8,408 nt of DNA from Candidatus Delongbacteria bacterium (GTDB lineage: Bacteria > UBA4055), in contig WTAK01000432.1 of assembly GCA_013139625.1 (NCBI GenBank), positions 1-8,408 of the forward strand. Reading direction: 5' to 3'. The notes beneath the pieces are model-generated. The model searched no databases. It was not told the origin of the DNA and saw only the letters and a list, made by a program, of their open reading frames with translations. Shown here in pieces: positions 6,517 through 8,408 of the stretch (positions are counted from its first letter, which is position 1; the number at the start of each line of letters is the position of its first letter). Position numbers and translations under genes: made by a program.

Positions 6517-8251
6517 TCTTACACCCAAATTCTTTTTCTAATTTATCTTCATAGATCTGTATCATCCTGTTCAATATTCTCTTCTTTGAAAAACTTAGCT
6601 CTGTTTTTTCATAAGGATCAAGTTTAATGTCAAACAATTCATAAATAATATTGTCGTTCATAGGTTTAATATTCAACTTATAATCACCCCTGATCAATGC
6701 TCTTGGAATAAGAGGAGAGTTTTGCACATAATTTGATCGCTGCCAATCTGTTAAAATGATATTCTGCCTTTTAAATTCCGCTTCAAATAATGAAGTTCCT
6801 TCAAATTGAGAATTCTTTGGAAGTTTTATCAGATCTAATAACGTAGGAATAATATCGTTTATCGTGTAATTATTACGAACAACTTTTTCGCTTTTGAATT
6901 CTTGGTTGCTGATGTACAAAGGTACTTTATAGTTGAGATTTGCAAGACCCTTTCTCCCTTCAGGTATTCCAAATAAAATTATGTACGTATTATTGTATTT
7001 TTTACTGTCTTTCAGCTCTGAGATAATATTCTGCAATTCATCATCTATGTATGTTAGATACGCTTTTTCAAAACTCTCTTTTTCGATCATCTTGTAATAC
7101 GGATAAGGCAGATTCTTATTATTGTCTGACAATATATAGGTTAAAGCAAATGATTTGCCTTTTCTTTTGATTTTTTTTGAAAGAATGTTTTGTAAAAATG
7201 CTCTATCCTGATAGCCCTCAAGGAAAAATATTTCGTTAAATAAATTGATAAACATCTTGTTATTACAGGCAACCGGAAGCAAAGTGTGCTCTTCAAGTGT
7301 AGCCGATCGAACTATGTTTTTTTTGTTCTGTTTATATAAAACTAAATTATTTGAGCTTTTATAATCTGTAAAAGCAAATTCTTGATCCGAGATGAAAGAA
7401 GTATTATAGTCTGAATTTTTGTTTAAGAATGAAAGCATCGTATTATTTTCAAGATCGTACGGTGTATTGCCATTTAAAAATTCATACTTTTCAGGATGAT
7501 GAGAACTTAGAAATGATAAAACAACTGCATTCGGATCATTTGATAATGCAAAACAGTTTTCAAAATTATAACTTGTGGATATTATTTCATTAAATCCTTT
7601 GTAATCTTTAAGGAATGATCTGCTTAGTTGTGTATTTTTCAGACCTTTAACGCCAATAAATAAAATATTCTTTTTAAAATCTGCATCTGCATTTGCCCAG
7701 CCATAATTGAACATTATCAGCATAATTCCACTTATTGATAAAATATATCCTACAAATCTTGAAAAACCATCATGCAATGAAATTTTAGTGAATATATTAT
7801 GTATGAACATACCCAGTATCACTATCAAAAATATTGTAAAATATAGAGGTGAGAAATTGTTTACTAGAAACTGAAACAATGAGCTTAGAAAGAAATTAGG
7901 ACTTAATAGGGTTGATCTAAAAAATGCAGGCTGGTTTATAATCTCTCTGCTTACAAGTATAAAAATTATCAGGGTTGAGTAGCTTGCGTTCTTTAATATC
8001 GACAGGATCTGCTTATTAAAACTATTTTCTATATAACTTATATACCGCTTTTTCTTGGTAGTTATAATTCCGGCACTTATACCACCGATCAAAGAACCTA
8101 ATATTGTATAGGTCAAAAAGATCTTTAATTGTTCTAACCAATAGACCTTACCGAGATCTCCATAATCTGCATCGGAAACCGCTAATTCAATAAGGAACAG
8201 CAGCCAAACGATGATCAATGAAGGTAAAATATTTTTTAGAATTGCTTTCAA
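6491..8251 (-). CDS. Membrane-anchored sulfatase-fold protein, probably catalytically dead
   Basis: This 586-aa protein has five predicted membrane helices (about 5-25, 42-63, 90-106, 134-155, 165-184) and an extracytoplasmic domain of the alkaline phosphatase/sulfatase superfamily. That layout is shared with LtaS-like lipoteichoic acid synthases. Fold landmarks are KKNILFIGVKGL (193-204), YIDDELQNIISELKDSKKY (401-419), NTYIILFG (421-428), KVPLYIS (442-448), INDIIPTLLDLIKLP (464-478), FEGTSL (483-488) and YELFDIKLDPYEKTEL (537-552). By eye, the acidic ligand after the first strand is Lys202, the usual S/T-D-H-G metal motif is IPEG (429-432), and the usual nucleophile region reads ALSNDPNAVV (235-244) with no Cys/Ser-x-P-S-R. 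The start is TTG 8251; an in-frame stop three codons upstream limits the choice, and no Shine-Dalgarno is seen. It lies 9 bp after the AI-2E transporter gene, so translational coupling is likely. Its substrate or partner is unknown. Confidence 0.85.
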   Translation of the reverse strand: MKAILKNILPSLIIVWLLFLIELAVSDADYGDLGKVYWLEQLKIFLTYTILGSLIGGISAGIITTKKKRYISYIENSFNKQILSILKNASYSTLIIFILVSREIINQPAFFRSTLLSPNFFLSSLFQFLVNNFSPLYFTIFLIVILGMFIHNIFTKISLHDGFSRFVGYILSISGIMLIMFNYGWANADADFKKNILFIGVKGLKNTQLSRSFLKDYKGFNEIISTSYNFENCFALSNDPNAVVLSFLSSHHPEKYEFLNGNTPYDLENNTMLSFLNKNSDYNTSFISDQEFAFTDYKSSNNLVLYKQNKKNIVRSATLEEHTLLPVACNNKMFINLFNEIFFLEGYQDRAFLQNILSKKIKRKGKSFALTYILSDNNKNLPYPYYKMIEKESFEKAYLTYIDDELQNIISELKDSKKYNNTYIILFGIPEGRKGLANLNYKVPLYISNQEFKSEKVVRNNYTINDIIPTLLDLIKLPKNSQFEGTSLFEAEFKRQNIILTDWQRSNYVQNSPLIPRALIRGDYKLNIKPMNDNIIYELFDIKLDPYEKTELSFSKKRILNRMIQIYEDKLEKEFGCKIINGYAFR

Positions 8252-8260
8252 TATCGATTA

Positions 8261-8408
8261 TTAATAAGTTATAGGCTCGTTTTTAAATTTAATTGCATAC
8301 TGACTCCATGCAACCATGAACAATGCTGCGATCAATGGACCTACAAGGAAACCGACTATTCCAAGCCATGCGATCCCCCCTAAACTTGAAATGAACATTA
8401 GTACCGGA
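8261..8408 (-). CDS. AI-2E family transporter, C-terminal end only
   Basis: The - strand frame is open from the window edge (first whole codon at 8407) to TAA at 8263-8261 and gives 48 C-terminal residues. The sequence SSLGGIAWLGIVGFLVGPLI is the characteristic last-helix signature of AI-2E family (PF01594) permeases: a GG, then GxxGxxxGP, before a hydrophobic helix. It ends with a short charged tail (KFKNEPITY). Most of the gene lies beyond the window. Family members are about 350-400 aa inner-membrane proteins, often annotated as autoinducer-2 exporters. Many act on other substrates, so the name should not be read as proof of quorum sensing. It is the upstream gene of the sulfatase-like protein, separated by 9 bp, and probably shares its transcript. 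Confidence 0.85.
   Translation of the reverse strand, partial: PVLMFISSLGGIAWLGIVGFLVGPLIAALFMVAWSQYAIKFKNEPITY

Overview
The window is an AT-rich (roughly one-third GC by eye), densely coding stretch of a bacterial chromosome with ten protein genes. Eight lie on the + strand and two on the - strand, meeting tail to tail at about 6491-6516. Two lipoprotein signal peptides and a periplasmic adaptor protein point to a diderm (Gram-negative-type) bacterium. TAA, TAG and TGA are all used as stops, and the RF2 gene carries a working-looking TGA frameshift site, so the standard bacterial code applies. The composition, gene style and mix of Shine-Dalgarno and SD-less starts would suit a low-GC lineage of the FCB group or a neighbouring candidate phylum. 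That placement is a hunch, not something the sequence proves. I see no tRNA, rRNA, CRISPR array, insertion sequence or phage genes.

Layout. Positions 1-316 hold the 3' end of an unrecognised gene. Positions 333-1343 encode a lipoprotein with an N-terminal helical-repeat region and a C-terminal beta domain. Positions 1349-2551 encode a lipoprotein HlyD/MacA-type efflux adaptor. Positions 2555-2929 are acpS. After a gap of about 100 bp comes prfB (RF2), starting at 3031 and needing a programmed +1 frameshift at 3097-3102 to reach its stop at 4141. Then follow an unrecognised 157-aa beta-rich protein (4173-4646), an AmmeMemoRadiSam-type radical SAM enzyme that ends early (4649-5512), and an eight-or-so-helix membrane protein of the lysylphosphatidylglycerol synthase TM / UPF0104 family (5515-6516). 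On the - strand, the C-terminus of an AI-2E family transporter (8261-8408, running off the window) is followed closely by a five-helix membrane protein with a sulfatase-fold extracytoplasmic domain (6491-8251).

How the genes fit together. The + strand genes are spaced by 2 to about 100 bp and probably form one or two transcription units, with the acpS-prfB gap as the most likely break. They mix housekeeping (AcpS activates acyl carrier protein, RF2 terminates at UGA/UAA) with cell-envelope functions (two lipoproteins, an exporter adaptor, a flippase-like membrane protein). No ABC or RND pump gene for the adaptor, and no AMMECR1 or Memo partner for the radical SAM enzyme, is in view.

The most interesting observations are: the sulfatase-like membrane protein, which keeps the fold's landmarks but appears to have lost its metal ligands and nucleophile; the canonical prfB recoding site, which has UGAU instead of the usual UGAC; the short radical SAM enzyme; the 26-bp tail-to-tail overlap with no visible terminator; and an excess of GATC tetranucleotides. 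I did not find a clearly new multi-gene system here.
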